DNA of 10,881 bases from Chloroflexota bacterium (GTDB taxonomy: Bacteria > Chloroflexota > Dormibacteria > Dormibacterales > Dormibacteraceae): positions 1 through 10,881 of the forward strand of contig VBJR01000304.1 in assembly GCA_005880175.1 (NCBI GenBank), read 5' to 3'. A model generated the notes under the pieces. It saw nothing but the letters and a program-made list of their open reading frames with translations, was not told the origin of the DNA and searched no databases. Positions 1-7,155 of the stretch are shown here, piece after piece (the first letter of the stretch is position 1; each line of letters starts with the position of its first letter). The translations under genes were made by a program, and so were the position numbers.

Positions 1-7
1 CTCCTCC
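1..7 (-). promoter_or_regulatory. Shine-Dalgarno sequence for an unseen downstream gene
   Basis: Read on the minus strand, the bases directly after the binding-protein stop codon are GGAGGAG, a strong ribosome binding site that runs to the window edge. I infer that another gene of the same operon starts within about ten bases beyond the edge. A missing ABC ATPase or second permease would be the natural candidate. Confidence 0.45.
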
Positions 8-1120
8 TCAGCCGAGAGCCGCCTTCAGGGCGGACGTCGAGAGCCGGCTCGACAGGAGCGCGTCAGGGGGCAGCGACTGGTTGCACTCGGGCCCTCGCGG
101 GTTGTTCGTGACGGAGTCCTCGAACACCGCCTGCGGCACCGACGCCGAGCGCGGGACCTGGCCGCCCGACGCCTTGGCGACCGCGAACTCGACCGCGGTC
201 CGCACCATCCACGTCTGCGAGTCGACCGTGAAGAGCTGGAACCCGGGATCGCTCGCGTGCATGGTCGCCCACGTGCACGAGAGCTGGTTCGCGTCCTCGG
301 TGGCCACGGCCGGGACCTGGCGGTGGGCCTGCTGGAAGGCGCCGAACGAGCTGACGAGCGCGGCCCCGAAGTCGGTCGTGAAGCCGTCGATCTGCGGGTA
401 CTTGGCGAGCAGGCCGGCCACCACGCTCTGCGTCAGCGAGGGGTCCCAGTTCGTGACGTTGTACGGGGTCTGCCCGACGAAGTGGATGTCCGGATAGTCC
501 TTGAAGACGCTCTGCATGCCGTCGTACTCGGCCTGGCTCTGCGAGTTCGCCGGCGGGCCGCCCAGGTTCGCGATGTTGCCCTTGCCGTGCAGCACCTGGG
601 CCATCCACTTCGCCCAGAGCACGCCGGCCTGCTTGAAGTCCGTGCTGATGTAGTAGCTGTAGTCCACGCCGTCCCTGCCGCCCGGGGAGACCCGGTAGGG
701 GACGACGACGAGGCCCTGCTTGTAGGCGCTGCGGATCCCCGGCAGCACGGCCGGGCCCGCGTCGGGGAAGACGACGGTCGCGTTCACTCCCTGTGCGGCC
801 AGGCCCTGGATGTCGGAGATCGCCTTCTGCGTGTTGCCCTGGCCGTCCGTGTACAGGAACTTGCTCACGCTGGGGCACTTGGCGGCCTCGTCCTGCGCCT
901 CGGCCTTCGTGATCCGGCGCCAGTTGTTGTCGCCGAACCCGTCTGCGAGCGCGAGCGTGATGCTCTTCGAGCCGCACCACGTGGGCGCGCCGGCCAGGGA
1001 GCCGCCCCCGCCCGACGAGCTCGATCCGCCCCCGCCGCCCCCGCCGCACCCCGCGACCACCGCGATCGCCGCCGCGAGCAGCGCCACGGACGCGCTCCGA
1101 TGCTTACCGATTCCCCTCAT
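8..1120 (-). CDS. ABC transporter substrate-binding lipoprotein, sugar type (RbsB-like)
   Basis: A 370-residue extracytoplasmic binding protein of the periplasmic-binding-protein type 1 group (ribose/rhizopine-like), predicted to capture a small solute outside the membrane for the permease encoded just before it. The N-terminus is a lipoprotein signal: basic start (R2, K6, H7, R8), a hydrophobic run at about 10-23, and a lipobox ending VVAG-C25, so C25 should be lipidated. A flexible linker follows (seven Gly, four Ser, four Gly, Ser; residues 26-41). The mature domain begins near 53 (ITLALAD) and shows the typical NTQKAISDIQ stretch at 96-105, as in sugar-binding members. Cysteines at 49, 82, 282 and 346 could form disulfides. 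The start ATG overlaps the permease stop (ATGA) and has AGGAGG six bases upstream. The fold and role are clear. The ligand is unknown, and the context (dehydrogenases, monooxygenase) suggests it may not be an ordinary sugar. Confidence 0.92.
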   Translation of the reverse strand: MRGIGKHRSASVALLAAAIAVVAGCGGGGGGGSSSSGGGGSLAGAPTWCGSKSITLALADGFGDNNWRRITKAEAQDEAAKCPSVSKFLYTDGQGNTQKAISDIQGLAAQGVNATVVFPDAGPAVLPGIRSAYKQGLVVVPYRVSPGGRDGVDYSYYISTDFKQAGVLWAKWMAQVLHGKGNIANLGGPPANSQSQAEYDGMQSVFKDYPDIHFVGQTPYNVTNWDPSLTQSVVAGLLAKYPQIDGFTTDFGAALVSSFGAFQQAHRQVPAVATEDANQLSCTWATMHASDPGFQLFTVDSQTWMVRTAVEFAVAKASGGQVPRSASVPQAVFEDSVTNNPRGPECNQSLPPDALLSSRLSTSALKAALG

Positions 1121-2088
1121 GTCGTACCTCCTCCTCTCTCCGGCTCCCCGCGCCTCGGTCCGATGCCGCGGACGCGGTAGACGGCCACGCCGGCGACGAT
1201 GGCCGCCGCCTCGATCAGGTACTGGACGGCCGTGCTCGCTCCCGTCGTCAGCACGAGCTGCTGCAGCTGCGTGAGGAACAGCGCGCCGATCGCGCTCGCG
1301 ACGGCACTGCCGCTGCCGCCCACCAGCGAAGTCCCGCCCAGAACGACCGCCGCGACCGCTGGCAGGAGGTAGTCGTTGCCCTGGAACACGCTCGGCGTGA
1401 TGACCACCCCCGCGAGCAGGACGGCGGCTGCCCAGTAGAGGGCGCCGGCGGCGACGTAGGCGCCCATCCGGTAGCGCGTGAACGCGATCCCCGCCGCCCT
1501 GGCCGCGGCCGCGTTCGCTCCCACCGCCTCGAAGCGGCGGCCAACGACCGTTCGCTTCACGACGAACGCCACCGCCGCCGTGACGCCGATCGCGATCAGC
1601 ACCGTGGTCGGGACGTCCAGCACGGAGCTCGTCGCGAACGCGTGCAGCGCCGGGGTCGTCAGCCGCGGGGTGCCGCCCGAGATCGCGAGGACGCCGCCGA
1701 ACAGCAGCGCGTTCATGCCCAGGGTCGTGACGATCGGCATCACCCCGATCCGGCTGACCGTCAGACCGGTCGCCGTCCCGGCGCCGACCGCGACCGCCAG
1801 CGCCACCAGCAGCGCCGCGGCGAGCTTGCCCGAATCCCCGTTGGGGAGGTGCGTGACGATGACGACGGTGATCGACATGACGCCCGGGACGGAGAGGTCG
1901 ATCCCTCCCTGCTGGATGACGAGCGTCTGACCGGCGGCGGCGACGGCGAGGATGGCCGCGAACGGGAGCATACCCAGGATCGAGCTCTGGCTGACGCTGC
2001 GCGGCTGGGCGATCAGGCTGCCCGCGAACAGCATGAGCGTCGCCAGCGCGATGCCCGACCAGCTCGCTCGGCCCCGCGCCCACGTCAT
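1117..2088 (-). CDS. ABC transporter permease, RbsC/BPD_transp_2 family
   Basis: A 323-residue integral membrane subunit that forms the transmembrane pathway of a sugar-type ABC importer. About eight to ten hydrophobic segments can be seen, among them residues 12-26, 38-58, 90-110, 117-138, 160-177, 210-230 and 240-270. Family hallmarks are GGIDLSVP at 61-68, a cytoplasmic coupling-loop-like stretch with VVGRRFEAVG and AARAAGI at 181-201, and GGTSLVGGSGS at 251-261. The start ATG at 2088 overlaps the monooxygenase stop (ATGA). Its own stop overlaps the binding-protein start in the same way, so translation is probably coupled. Only one permease is present, which suits a homodimeric RbsC-like channel. 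The ATPase partner is not in the window. Confidence 0.92.
   Translation of the reverse strand: MTWARGRASWSGIALATLMLFAGSLIAQPRSVSQSSILGMLPFAAILAVAAAGQTLVIQQGGIDLSVPGVMSITVVIVTHLPNGDSGKLAAALLVALAVAVGAGTATGLTVSRIGVMPIVTTLGMNALLFGGVLAISGGTPRLTTPALHAFATSSVLDVPTTVLIAIGVTAAVAFVVKRTVVGRRFEAVGANAAAARAAGIAFTRYRMGAYVAAGALYWAAAVLLAGVVITPSVFQGNDYLLPAVAAVVLGGTSLVGGSGSAVASAIGALFLTQLQQLVLTTGASTAVQYLIEAAAIVAGVAVYRVRGIGPRRGEPERGGGTT
1127..1132 (-). promoter_or_regulatory. Ribosome binding site of the binding-protein gene
   Basis: AGGAGG on the minus strand, six bases before the ATG at 1120. It lies inside the last codons of the permease gene and fixes the start of the lipoprotein. Its strength fits the usual need for excess binding protein over permease. 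Confidence 0.6.
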
Positions 2089-3101
2089 CGCGATGACTCC
2101 GGGAAGCGCGGGAGCACGTGGCGCGCGAACAGCTCCAGGGAGCGCGAGCTCTTCTCGATCGCGAGCCCTGGGATGCGGGCCCAGAAGTAGAGGCGCTCGA
2201 ACGGCAGGCGGCTGCGCATCGCCTCGATCTCCGCGACGACCTGCTCCGGCGTGCCCACCAGGTACTGGTCGCGCGGCAGCAGGCTCGCGTCGTCCAGCGG
2301 CTGGCCGCTGCCCGGATGGTCCCCGGCCGCCGCGAACCACGCCCGATAGCGGTTGTGGACGTAGAGGAACTGGTCCTTCACCTCGTCCCACCCGGCCTCG
2401 GGGTCCCCGGTCACGTAGATCATCCGGTTCGTCGAGATCGGGAACGCGGCCGGGTCGTGACCGTGCTCCGCGAGCGCGGCGCGGTAGGCGTCGAAGACGC
2501 CCACCGGCGCGAACGAGTCCGGCGTGAAGCAACAGCCGAGCCGGCCGGCCCTGCGGGCGGCGGCGAGGCCGGCACCTCCGATCAGGATGGGCGGACCGGG
2601 CACCTGGTATGGCACCGGAGTGACCTGGACACCCTCGAAGCTCCAGTGGCGTCCCCGGTGGCTGAACGGCTCGCCCGTCCAGGCCAGCCGGGCGATCTCG
2701 ACGAGCTCGTCGGTGCGCGTGCCGCGCTCCCGGCGGTCGATCCCGAACGCCGCGAACTCCTCGACACGGTAGCCGGGCGCGACCCCCACCTCCAGCCGGC
2801 CGCCGCTGAGCTGGTCGACGACCGCGACGTCCTCCGCGAAGCGGATGGGATGCTGGAATGGGGCCAGGATCACCGCTGAGCCCAACCGAGCGGTGCTGGT
2901 CCGCATCGCGAGCGCGGCGAGCATGGGCAGCGTGGCGGGCAGGTAGCCCTCGTCCGTGACGTGGTGCTCGGAGAGCCAGATCGACTCGAAGCCGAGCGTC
3001 TCGGCCCACGCCGCCTGCTCCAGGGTCTCGGCGTAGAGATCGGAGGGTCGCCGCCGCCAGCGCGGCGGGTTCCGGAAGTCGTACCAGACGCCGAACCTCA
3101 T
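2085..3101 (-). CDS. LLM-class (luciferase-like) flavin-dependent monooxygenase
   Basis: A 338-residue cytoplasmic member of the bacterial luciferase superfamily, which uses FMNH2 or F420H2 to oxidise small substrates. The family pattern is clear. SEHHV at 44-48 is the characteristic luciferase-like motif at the end of a TIM-barrel strand. RFAEDVAVVDQLSGGRLEVG at 87-106 is followed by VAPGYRVEEF (107-116), the usual flavin-phosphate region. PPILIGGAG lies at 170-178. Length is normal for the family. The start ATG at 3101 overlaps the preceding dehydrogenase stop (ATGA), and its stop overlaps the permease start. Flavin versus F420 cannot be decided by eye. Being inside a transporter-dehydrogenase operon, it probably oxygenates the imported compound or a derivative. 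The substrate is unknown. Confidence 0.9.
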   Translation of the reverse strand: MRFGVWYDFRNPPRWRRRPSDLYAETLEQAAWAETLGFESIWLSEHHVTDEGYLPATLPMLAALAMRTSTARLGSAVILAPFQHPIRFAEDVAVVDQLSGGRLEVGVAPGYRVEEFAAFGIDRRERGTRTDELVEIARLAWTGEPFSHRGRHWSFEGVQVTPVPYQVPGPPILIGGAGLAAARRAGRLGCCFTPDSFAPVGVFDAYRAALAEHGHDPAAFPISTNRMIYVTGDPEAGWDEVKDQFLYVHNRYRAWFAAAGDHPGSGQPLDDASLLPRDQYLVGTPEQVVAEIEAMRSRLPFERLYFWARIPGLAIEKSSRSLELFARHVLPRFPESSR

Positions 3102-4168
3102 GGCATGACGTTCGCCGGGCCGACGAGGATCTTCCCCCGTGCACGATGCTCGGTCAGCGCCAGGATGCCGTCCGGCACCAGGCGGTCGAGCGGGATCACG
3201 CGGTCGAGCACGAGCGAGGCGAGCGGGGTGGTCGTGAGCATGCCCACGGCCGCCGGCAGGTCGGTCCGGCAGACGTGCGCGACCGTCCCGACCAGGTCGA
3301 CCTCCCGCAGCGAGAGGTCGAAGAGATCGACAGCCCGCGGCGTGGCCTGGAGGCCGACGGCGACCACACGGCCGCCCCACCGCACGCTGCCGAGCGCGGC
3401 GCTCAGCCCGGCGGCCGTGCCCGAGGCCTCGATGACCACGGCCGCCCCCTCCCCGCCGGTCTCCGCGCGCACGGCCTCGGCTACGTCGCCTACCCTGGCG
3501 TCGATCGCCACGCGCGCGCCCAGGCGGCGCGCCGCGTCCAGGCGCTGCTCGTCGACGTCGACGGCGAGCAGGTCCGCGACACCTCGCTGGGCGGCTGCGC
3601 CCGCGATGAACGAGCCGATGCCGCCGACGCCGATGACCGCGAGCGCACGGCTGCCATCGACGCCGGACCGCGCGAGCGCATGGAGCGCCACGGCCAGCGG
3701 CTGCGCCATGGCCGCGGCGTCGTCCGTGCACCCGTCGGGCACCGGGACGCATATGGCGGCCGGCGCCCTCACGAGCTCGGCCAGCCCGCCGTTCATCTGG
3801 AGTCCGATCGTGTGGTAGCGCGCGCACAGGTTCGTGCGCCCCGACCGGCACCACGCGCAGGCGCCGCAGGCGACGCCGGCACCGCACGCGACGCGCTGTC
3901 CGGGCTCGAAGCCGGCGACGTCCGGCCCCACCTGGAGCACTGAGCCCGCGAACTCGTGCCCGAGCACCATCGGGCCCACGTGGCCGCTGTGCGGATGCCG
4001 CGCGTGCAGCGGGACCTGGCGCGGGCCGTGCTGGAACTCACCGGCGTCGCTGCCGCAGATTCCGGAGCGGGTGACCTCGATCAGCAGCTCACCGGGGCCC
4101 GGGCGGCCGGGATCGGGCACTGACTCGATCCGCACGTCGCCGGCCCCGTGGTACACGGCCGCCCTCAT
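3098..4168 (-). CDS. Zinc-dependent medium-chain dehydrogenase (butanediol/sorbitol dehydrogenase-like)
   Basis: A 356-residue NAD(P)-dependent alcohol dehydrogenase of the MDR superfamily. The GroES-like domain has catalytic-zinc ligands C38 (GICGSD) and H71-E72 (GHE). The structural zinc lobe is intact: C101, C104, C107, C115 (CGACAWC...LC). The Rossmann domain has G180-x-G182-x2-G185 and D204 at the end of beta-2, favouring NAD. The position that is usually Glu in the VEPLAV motif is Q156 (AQPLAV), a possible change in zinc coordination. The start lies three bases after the stop of the preceding dehydrogenase, and the stop overlaps the monooxygenase ATG. Similarity to 2,3-butanediol dehydrogenases, together with the upstream E1/E2 complex, would fit an acetoin-like pathway, but the true substrate is uncertain. 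Confidence 0.9.
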   Translation of the reverse strand: MRAAVYHGAGDVRIESVPDPGRPGPGELLIEVTRSGICGSDAGEFQHGPRQVPLHARHPHSGHVGPMVLGHEFAGSVLQVGPDVAGFEPGQRVACGAGVACGACAWCRSGRTNLCARYHTIGLQMNGGLAELVRAPAAICVPVPDGCTDDAAAMAQPLAVALHALARSGVDGSRALAVIGVGGIGSFIAGAAAQRGVADLLAVDVDEQRLDAARRLGARVAIDARVGDVAEAVRAETGGEGAAVVIEASGTAAGLSAALGSVRWGGRVVAVGLQATPRAVDLFDLSLREVDLVGTVAHVCRTDLPAAVGMLTTTPLASLVLDRVIPLDRLVPDGILALTEHRARGKILVGPANVMP

Positions 4169-4171
4169 CCG

Positions 4172-5146
4172 TCAGCCGTGCAGAATGTGGACCTTGATCT
4201 GCTCATCGGTCCTCCGAGCGGCCGCGAACGCATCCGGCCCACTCTCCAAGGGGTAGGTCACGGTCACGATCGGCGTGAGGTCGAGCCCGGAACGGGCGAG
4301 GAAACGGAGCGTCGCCGGCCAGACGTCCGGCGAGCCGATGATCCCCCGCACGGAGAGCGCCCTGGACTGGATGAGGCCCATCGGCGCGGGTGCGGTGGCG
4401 CCCACGTTGATCCCGATGAAGACGACCCGCCCCTGGTAGGCCGCCACGTCGAGCGCGTTCGCCATCGCGGTCGGGCTGCCGGATGCTTCGAGCACGATGT
4501 CGGCGCCCCCGCCACCGGTCAGCTGCCTGACGAGCTCGACGACGTCACCGGCGCCGGGATCGACGGCAGCCTCGGCCCCGAGAGTCGCGGCGACGTCGCG
4601 CCGATGCGCGATCGGGTCGACCACGATCGTCCTGGCCCCGAGCGCGACCGTCGCCGCGACGCAGCACAGCCCGATGGGGCCGGCGCCGAGGACGACCGCG
4701 GTGTCGCTCGCGTCCACGCCGCCGGCGGCGCGGGTCGCGTGGTAGGCGACGGAGAACGGCTCGACCAGAGCGCCCTGCGACCACGAGAGCTCGTCCGGAA
4801 GCAGGTGCAGCCACTCCGGCCGGACGCGGAAGTACTCGGCGGCCGCGCCGTCGCTCGTCAGGCCGAAGTGATGGTCGGCAGCCACCGCGCACTCGCCGAC
4901 CACGCGGTCGCCTGGCCGGACGCCGGTGACGCCGGCGCCGACCTCCGCGACCTCCCCGGCCCACTCGTGGCCCGGAATCAGCGGGAACGAGACGGGCAGG
5001 ATGTAGCGGCCGTCGAGCACCTCGAAGTCCGAGTGACAGATGCCGATGGCGCGCGAGCGCACGAGCACTTCGCCCGCGCCCGGCTCCGGCCTGGCGACGT
5101 CGGAGAGCGTGACCTGGTGCTGAGCCGCGAACACGATCGCCTTCAT
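4172..5146 (-). CDS. Medium-chain alcohol dehydrogenase lacking the structural zinc lobe
   Basis: A 324-residue MDR-family dehydrogenase (cytoplasmic, NAD-linked oxidation of an alcohol). Catalytic-site residues are present: C37 (GICHSD), H60-E61 (GHE) and E129 (LVEPFSVAYHA). The cofactor domain has LGAGPIG at 153-159 and D177 after beta-2, suggesting NAD. The usual four-cysteine structural zinc lobe is absent: the chain passes from GECAV (85-89) straight to AADHHFG (89-95). This explains a length about 20 residues below the common 340-350. It may be a subfamily trait or an in-frame deletion. The start ATG at 5146 overlaps by four bases the stop that the intact M24 frame would use (ATGA at 5146-5143), showing former or present translational coupling. 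The second dehydrogenase follows after three bases, so the two may act on successive hydroxyls or on different stereoisomers. Confidence 0.88.
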   Translation of the reverse strand: MKAIVFAAQHQVTLSDVARPEPGAGEVLVRSRAIGICHSDFEVLDGRYILPVSFPLIPGHEWAGEVAEVGAGVTGVRPGDRVVGECAVAADHHFGLTSDGAAAEYFRVRPEWLHLLPDELSWSQGALVEPFSVAYHATRAAGGVDASDTAVVLGAGPIGLCCVAATVALGARTIVVDPIAHRRDVAATLGAEAAVDPGAGDVVELVRQLTGGGGADIVLEASGSPTAMANALDVAAYQGRVVFIGINVGATAPAPMGLIQSRALSVRGIIGSPDVWPATLRFLARSGLDLTPIVTVTYPLESGPDAFAAARRTDEQIKVHILHG

Positions 5147-6415
5147 GGCAGGTTCCGACCCTCGGCACGCGCCGCGGCGGCGACCGCGTCCGCGCCGCGG
5201 CCGTCGGGTCGGTTGAGGTTCGACTGCTCCATCCTCGTGGCCGGCAGCGGACCGCCGACTGCGTGGTACCGCTGGCCGGCGACGAGGAGCTGCTCGGCGG
5301 GGAAGCGCGTGATCACCTCACAGCCCGTGCTCGTGACGACGAGGCGCGAACACCATGCCCTCCTCGATCACCTCCGCGTGCTCGGGCGGGATCAGGCGGC
5401 TCACGACCGGCTTCTCCCAGATCGAGAGGCCGACGCCGTGGCCGAGCTGGAGCGCGAACGCCTCCTCCTCGGTCGCGAACCCGAAATCGGCGGCGCGGGG
5501 GAACGCTGCCGCGATCTCCGCTGTCGTGGCCCCTGGGCGGACGCGGCTGATCGCGTCGTCGAGATGGTCGCGACAGCGCCGGTACGCGTCCACGAGCGCG
5601 GGCGAAGCGCTGCTGACCGCGAACGTCCGGTAGTAGCAGGTCCGGTAGCCGTTGTAGGCGTGGAGGACGTCGAAGAACGCGGGATCGCCCTGCCTCAGAG
5701 CCCGGTCGCTATACACGTGCGGATGCGGGTTCGAGCGCTCGCCCGAGATCGCGTTCACGCCCTCGACGTGCTCCGAGCCGAGCTCGTACAGCGTCTTCGC
5801 GACGAGCGCGACGCACTCGTTCTCGCGCATCCCGGGGCGCATCGCCCGGTACAGCTCGTCGTACGCCGCGTCCACCATCATGCACGCGGTGTCGAGGAGG
5901 ACGATCTCGTCGGGCGTCTTGCGCATCCGCGCCCGCTGCATGACCTGCTGCCCGTCCACGACCTGCAGCCCGGCGTCCTGCAGCGCGAAGAGGACGGGCG
6001 GCTCGACGACGTCGATGCCGACCGGCTCGCCGGCCAGGCCCCTCGAGGCCAGCTCCGCCCTGATCTTCGCGGCGACGTCCTGGGCCCGGCCGACCTCGGG
6101 CGGGATCGCGCCGCGGAAGTTCGTGATGCCAGCCCGCGAGCGCTCGCCCAGCCACGGGCAGAAGAGCTGGTGGTGGCGGGCGGCCGACCCGAAGTCCCAG
6201 AGCAGCGGCTCGCCGCCCCTGGGCAGCAGCGCCCAGCGCACGTACTTGTCGTTGCCCCACGTCCCGATCGCCGTGCTGGTGGTGTAGCGGATGTTGTTCG
6301 CGTCGAACAGGACGAGCGCGCCCAGGTCAGAGCTCTCCAGCTCGCGCCGCGCCCTGGCGAGCCGGTCGCGCCGCAGCCGGTCGAAGTCGACGCGCTGCTC
6401 CCAGTCGACCGCCAT
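5143..6415 (-). pseudogene. M24-family (creatinase/aminopeptidase P fold) protein, frameshifted with internal deletion
   Basis: Encodes an N-terminal creatinase-like domain (GALVLFDANNIRYTTST about 50 residues in) and a C-terminal pita-bread M24 domain. In the ORF counted from GTG 6463, D265 and H342 (GHGVGLSIWE) match two metal ligands; the second Asp position, 11 residues after D265, is C276. The frame runs through GMVFA (to 5345) and then ends after nine unrelated codons, with its stop at 5318-5320. From 5343 another minus frame reads LVVTSTGCEVITRF and continues for 66 codons to TGA at 5143-5145. From my knowledge of the family this is the expected C-terminus. The segment between, which should hold both glutamate ligands, is missing. 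I chose ATG 6415 (upstream GGTGGGAC); ATG 6436, 8 bases after the -10 box, would be a leaderless alternative. Related enzymes hydrolyse peptides, creatine or ectoine; this one is probably inactive unless the break is a sequence error. Confidence 0.8.
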
Positions 6416-6444
6416 CAGTCCGAACGTCCCACCCATCGCGGGGC

Positions 6445-6473
6445 ATGTTAATCCACGCTGCACATTTCGTCAA
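6445..6473 (-). promoter_or_regulatory. Promoter of the transport/oxidation block
   Basis: On the minus strand, -35 TTGACG (6473-6468) and -10 TAACAT (6450-6445) are separated by exactly 17 bases, a near-consensus vegetative promoter. It sits between the regulator stop (6493) and the M24 gene, so it can drive everything from the M24 gene to the binding protein. The start of transcription should fall near 6437, just before ATG 6436. Confidence 0.6.
6458..6465 (+). promoter_or_regulatory. CTGCACAT operator-like motif in the promoter spacer
   Basis: CTGCACAT lies between the -35 and -10 boxes of the M24-side promoter, where a bound repressor would block RNA polymerase. The same octamer occurs twice at the other promoter of this locus (10191-10198 and 10213-10220). 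I infer it is the binding site of the XRE-cupin regulator encoded next door. Confidence 0.5.
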
Positions 6474-6480
6474 ACGTGGG

Positions 6481-6490
6481 TGAACGTTCA
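6481..6490. repeat. Perfect 10-base palindrome TGAACGTTCA
   Basis: TGAACGTTCA is its own reverse complement and lies between the regulator stop codon and the -35 box of the next promoter. It has no T-run after it on the minus strand, so it is not a convincing terminator. It could be a second protein-binding site upstream of the promoter, or chance. Confidence 0.3.
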
Positions 6491-6492
6491 GT

Positions 6493-7140
6493 TCAGGATG
6501 GCGGGGCTCCGCTGACGCGGTGGCGGCCGATGACGACCCAGATCGCGTGGACGGGGACGGTGCCCGCGTTCCACAAGCGGTGCGGGGTCGTGGAGGGGAA
6601 CGCGATCGAGTCCCCCGGGTAGAGCACGTGGTCGTCGAAGTTGACCGTCACGGTGAGGACCCCGCTGAGGACCGTGCCGAACTCCCTGCCGGCGTGGCGC
6701 ATCATCGCTTCGGCCGATGCGCCGCCGACCTCGTACACGACCGAGAGGAAGTCGACGTCGGGATGGCTCGTCGACGTGAGTCGCTCCCACCGGACCCCGC
6801 TGTCGAGGTCGATCACCTTGCGCTCGCGGACCCGTACGATCAGACCCGGCACGTGATCGGCGACCTCGGCTGCCTCCGCCGCCGACGGCTCGTCGCCCTC
6901 GCCGTCGCCCGCGAACAGCTGGTCGACGGACATGCGCAGGGCCCTGGTCAGCGAGTACAGCGTCCCCACCGACGGCTGCGCCTTCCCCGTCTCGATCTGC
7001 GAGATCAGGCTGGGCGAGACCCCCACCCGGCGGGCCAGCTCGCGGAGGCTCATCCCACGCCGCTCGCGCTCGGCCCTGACGCGGCGGCCGATCGCGACGA
7101 TGTGCTTCGGGTCGAGCTCGGCGTCGTCGTTCGCTTTCAC
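6493..7140 (-). CDS. XRE-family transcriptional regulator with C-terminal cupin sensor
   Basis: A 215-residue DNA-binding regulator. Residues 18-72 form a lambda-repressor-like helix-turn-helix (SLRELARRVGVSPSLISQIE at 31-50, with GKAQPSVGTLYSL after it). A short acidic linker (about 78-94) leads to a cupin barrel at about 130-205, with GREFGTVLSG, LYPGDSIAFPS and PHRLWNAG, the usual small-ligand sensing domain of this architecture. The start is GTG, 15 bases after the E2 stop, with no clear Shine-Dalgarno sequence, so it is probably translated through coupling with the E2 gene. It is the only regulator in the locus and sits between the two operon blocks. I infer that it binds the CTGCACAT sites ahead of both, and thus also controls itself. 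The effector may be the pathway substrate. Confidence 0.9.
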   Translation of the reverse strand: MKANDDAELDPKHIVAIGRRVRAERERRGMSLRELARRVGVSPSLISQIETGKAQPSVGTLYSLTRALRMSVDQLFAGDGEGDEPSAAEAAEVADHVPGLIVRVRERKVIDLDSGVRWERLTSTSHPDVDFLSVVYEVGGASAEAMMRHAGREFGTVLSGVLTVTVNFDDHVLYPGDSIAFPSTTPHRLWNAGTVPVHAIWVVIGRHRVSGAPPS

Positions 7141-7155
7141 TGCACGTGCCCGAGG

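Noticed and set aside
1003..1056. G-rich repeat in the binding-protein gene as a regulatory or recombination element
   Set aside because: It simply encodes the Gly/Ser linker after the lipobox, a normal feature of actinobacterial lipoproteins.
4148..6451. 767-codon open frame on the plus strand
   Set aside because: It is antisense to the first dehydrogenase and the M24 gene, with no recognisable domain.
6413..6463. Upstream GTG start at 6463 for the M24 gene
   Set aside because: It would lie inside the promoter spacer and the CTGCACAT site; ATG 6415 or 6436 fits the predicted transcript start and the family N-terminus.
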